A stretch of 7,058 bases of DNA, from positions 1 to 7,058 of the forward strand of contig JAOZRQ010000238.1 in NCBI GenBank assembly GCA_029940115.1, written 5' to 3'. The notes beneath the pieces were generated by a model. That model did not search any database. It was not told the origin of the DNA and worked only from the letters and a program-made list of their open reading frames with translations. Below, piece by piece: positions 6,140 to 7,058 of the stretch (positions are counted from its first letter, which is position 1; every line of letters starts with the position of its first letter). The position numbers and the translations under genes were made by a program. The stretch is from Desulfobacterales bacterium (GTDB lineage: Bacteria > Desulfobacterota > Desulfobacteria > Desulfobacterales > 4be13).

Positions 6140-6168
6140 TCATAACCGCTTATGCACAAGAAGAATGA
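6031..6168 (+). pseudogene. C-terminal remnant of a DUF4258-like toxin
   Basis: In the frame ending at TGA 6166-6168 the sequence reads YRGTRYEIVGETTDAHRAY, then VVCRFLPSGVLLIITAYAQEE. This is the typical C-terminal half of small DUF4258-type toxins that are encoded just upstream of YgiT-type zinc-finger antitoxins. No start codon or front half is present: upstream bases belong to the truncated sacsin-like gene in another frame, so the junction lies near 6030-6050. The stop is 18 bases before the YgiT-type gene, the expected operon spacing. The family call is from motif memory; the pairing with the next gene supports it. Confidence 0.6.
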
Positions 6169-6186
6169 GAGATAAGAGAGGTAAAA

Positions 6187-6435
6187 ATGAAAAAAAATAT
6201 GACTTGCGAGTTTTGCGAGGGCAGGGCCGAGCAGCGTGTCATCCGGGCCAGGTTTCACCACAAAAAACAGACCCTCTATATAGACAATGTTCCCGCATGG
6301 GTTTGCAACAGGTGCGGGAAACAGTATTTTGACGCCCCGGTTTACAAGCGGCTGGAGAATATTGCCAGACATCGGGAACATATTGTAAAAACAGTTTCTT
6401 TCCCTCTTGCAGAGTATGATATGGTTTTCGGTTAG
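6187..6435 (+). CDS. YgiT-type zinc-finger protein (antitoxin-like)
   Basis: An 82-residue protein with two CxxC pairs, C7-EF-C10 and C40-NR-C43, which would bind one zinc ion as in the N-terminal domain of MqsA/YgiT. Between them is the family's usual beta-strand segment (VIRARFHHKKQTLYIDNVPAWVC written in the family pattern as a ...VPAWVC-xx-CG end), followed by G-x-x-YFDAPVYKRLENI (44-59). It lacks the C-terminal helix-turn-helix of full MqsA, which is normal for this short class. GAGAGG at 6175-6180 lies six bases before the ATG. It is the second gene of a toxin-antitoxin pair whose toxin is reduced to a remnant just upstream, so it is an orphan antitoxin. The convergent vanZ frame now runs antisense across most of it. 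Confidence 0.85.
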   Translation: MKKNMTCEFCEGRAEQRVIRARFHHKKQTLYIDNVPAWVCNRCGKQYFDAPVYKRLENIARHREHIVKTVSFPLAEYDMVFG

Positions 6436-6985
6436 CGAGACGGAACAGATTCAAAGGACTCGCGGTTTGTGAGATTTGTCCTCCCAAGAAAAATCCCGGA
6501 AAACTTTTGGCCGGGTACTTACACTTGTCCGCAAATGAAAGTTCACGTTCACGTTCACGTTCAGGTTCACGTTCAGGTTCACGGACAGAGCGGGCTTGAC
6601 GCGGCAACTTGTGTCTCTTTCTCGACAGGAGCTGGTAAAAAAAGACGCCATAGAGGCTACCGAGTGTGTCAGCCAAAAGATCCCATATGTCAGCATCTCG
6701 GAACGGCACATAATACTGATGAATTTCATCACTAACCCCGTAGAGAACCGATGAGATCATGCTGAACATCATCAGCATGTTCCCATCCTTCTGGACGCGT
6801 GTGGTCATGAAGGCCCTGAAAAAAAGGATCCCGAGAAGGCCGTATCCGAGGAAATGCCCCAGTTTGTCTATATGGGGTGGTTCTTGGACGCCTACCGCGG
6901 GATAAGAGGACTGGACGAAAATCAGAAGGCAGTAAAGGAGAAGCGGCAACCAGCGGAAAAGGATGGTTTCATGTTTCTTGTTCAT
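6239..6985 (-). CDS. VanZ-family membrane protein with aberrant C-terminal extension
   Basis: Minus-strand frame; ATG at 6985 is preferred over the adjacent GTG at 6988, though neither has a clear ribosome binding site. Four hydrophobic segments at about residues 10-30, 43-60, 70-85 and 103-120 mark a small integral membrane protein. The VanZ-family signatures are present: DKLGHFLGYGLLG (40-52) and GVSDEIHQYYVPFRDADIWD (83-102) followed by LLADTLGSLYG (103-113). The family is named after a teicoplanin-resistance accessory protein, but most members have no known role. A normal member ends near residue 125. Here the frame passes into the GTGAAC hexamer array, read as repeated REPERE units, and then antisense through noncoding DNA and the YgiT-type gene to a stop at 6239. 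The last ~115 residues are therefore probably not native; the original stop seems lost at the array. Confidence 0.75.
   Translation of the reverse strand: MNKKHETILFRWLPLLLYCLLIFVQSSYPAVGVQEPPHIDKLGHFLGYGLLGILFFRAFMTTRVQKDGNMLMMFSMISSVLYGVSDEIHQYYVPFRDADIWDLLADTLGSLYGVFFYQLLSRKRHKLPRQARSVREPEREPERERERELSFADKCKYPAKSFPGFFLGGQISQTASPLNLFRLANRKPYHTLQEGKKLFLQYVPDVWQYSPAACKPGRQNTVSRTCCKPMREHCLYRGSVFCGETWPG
6501..6520. repeat. 20-base dispersed repeat, copy 2 (inverted)
   Basis: AAACTTTTGGCCGGGTACTT is the reverse complement of 1727-1746 with one difference. As at the first site, it stands just beside a hexamer array. Confidence 0.65.
6523..6582. repeat. GTTCAC hexamer array with linked 17-base motif
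   Basis: Bases 6541-6582 are seven tandem hexamers: GTTCAC x3, GTTCAG, GTTCAC, GTTCAG, GTTCAC. Just before them, ACTTGTCCGCAAATGAA (6523-6539) is the inverse of 1991-2007, with one difference, inside the second hexamer element. So array and motif travel together. Read on the minus strand, the array supplies the Arg-Glu-Pro-Glu repeats in the extended VanZ frame. Confidence 0.8.
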
Positions 6986-7005
6986 CACAGATCAGTGGCA
7001 AGAAA

Positions 7006-7058
7006 ACCCGGCTTTTTCTGGCAAAGGAGGAATCGGCCCATTCGGAAAAAAGCCGGGT
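7006..7058. repeat. AAACCCGGCTTTTT palindrome at window edge
   Basis: ACCCGGCTTTTT (7006-7017) is exactly complementary to AAAAAGCCGGGT (7047-7058), with 29 bases between, and the stem probably extends past the window since AAA precedes the left arm. The spacing equals that of the 3817-3881 copy. It lies about 20 bases upstream of the vanZ start codon, in its 5' region. Confidence 0.75.

Noticed and set aside
6541..6582. CRISPR array
   Set aside because: Units are six bases with no spacers and no cas genes; it is a simple tandem hexamer repeat.

Overview
The window looks like an accessory, repeat-rich stretch of a large bacterial genome. The mix of dispersed palindromes, GTTCAC/GTGAAC hexamer arrays, a decayed defence-type helicase operon and toxin-antitoxin remnants resembles filamentous sulfate-reducing Desulfobacterota (Desulfonema-like). 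That assignment is an inference from style and protein flavour, not proven here. Few genes seem intact: a carboxymuconolactone decarboxylase-family protein, a YgiT-type zinc-finger protein and a VanZ-family membrane protein.

Layout. Bases 1-387 (minus strand) hold the N-terminal part of a probable insertion-sequence transposase that runs off the window edge. About 390-2100 carries no convincing gene. It is packed with repeat structures: a nested palindrome (907-1004), a 14-bp inverted repeat (1036-1111), a degenerate hexamer tract, a double-hairpin element (1471-1599), two related elements with GATTATAACG-type ends whose cores are hexamer arrays (1750-1854 and 1939-2078), and a perfect 17-bp hairpin between those two. 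Bases 2114-2512 encode the decarboxylase-family protein from a TTG start behind a strong ribosome binding site. Bases 2655-3491 look like the front of a P-loop ATPase joined to the tail of an unrelated small protein, followed by another remnant (3492-3647). A strong ribosome binding site that now leads only to a 7-codon reading frame (3761-3796) and a 98-bp palindromic element (3801-3898) come next.

Bases 3907-6139 are the ruins of a two-gene operon: a helicase with an N-terminal Swt1-like HEPN region and a SNF2-type C-terminal helicase lobe, coupled by an ATGA overlap to a sacsin/Hsp90-like ATPase. The helicase has lost its ATPase core and has a frameshift near its C-terminus. The sacsin-like gene is cut off after its N-terminal ATP-binding domain and runs into the tail of a DUF4258-like toxin. 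The YgiT-type antitoxin partner of that toxin (6187-6435) survives. A convergent vanZ-family gene (6985-6239, minus strand) seems to have lost its native stop at a hexamer array, so its frame now runs antisense through the antitoxin gene. The window ends in another AAACCCGGCTTTTT-type palindrome.

Overall this reads as a graveyard of defence and toxin genes shaped by deletion, end-joining and short palindromic repeats. No intact new system is evident. The most interesting signals are the repeat families, especially hexamer arrays enclosed in inverted ends, and the ancestral helicase plus sacsin-ATPase pair.
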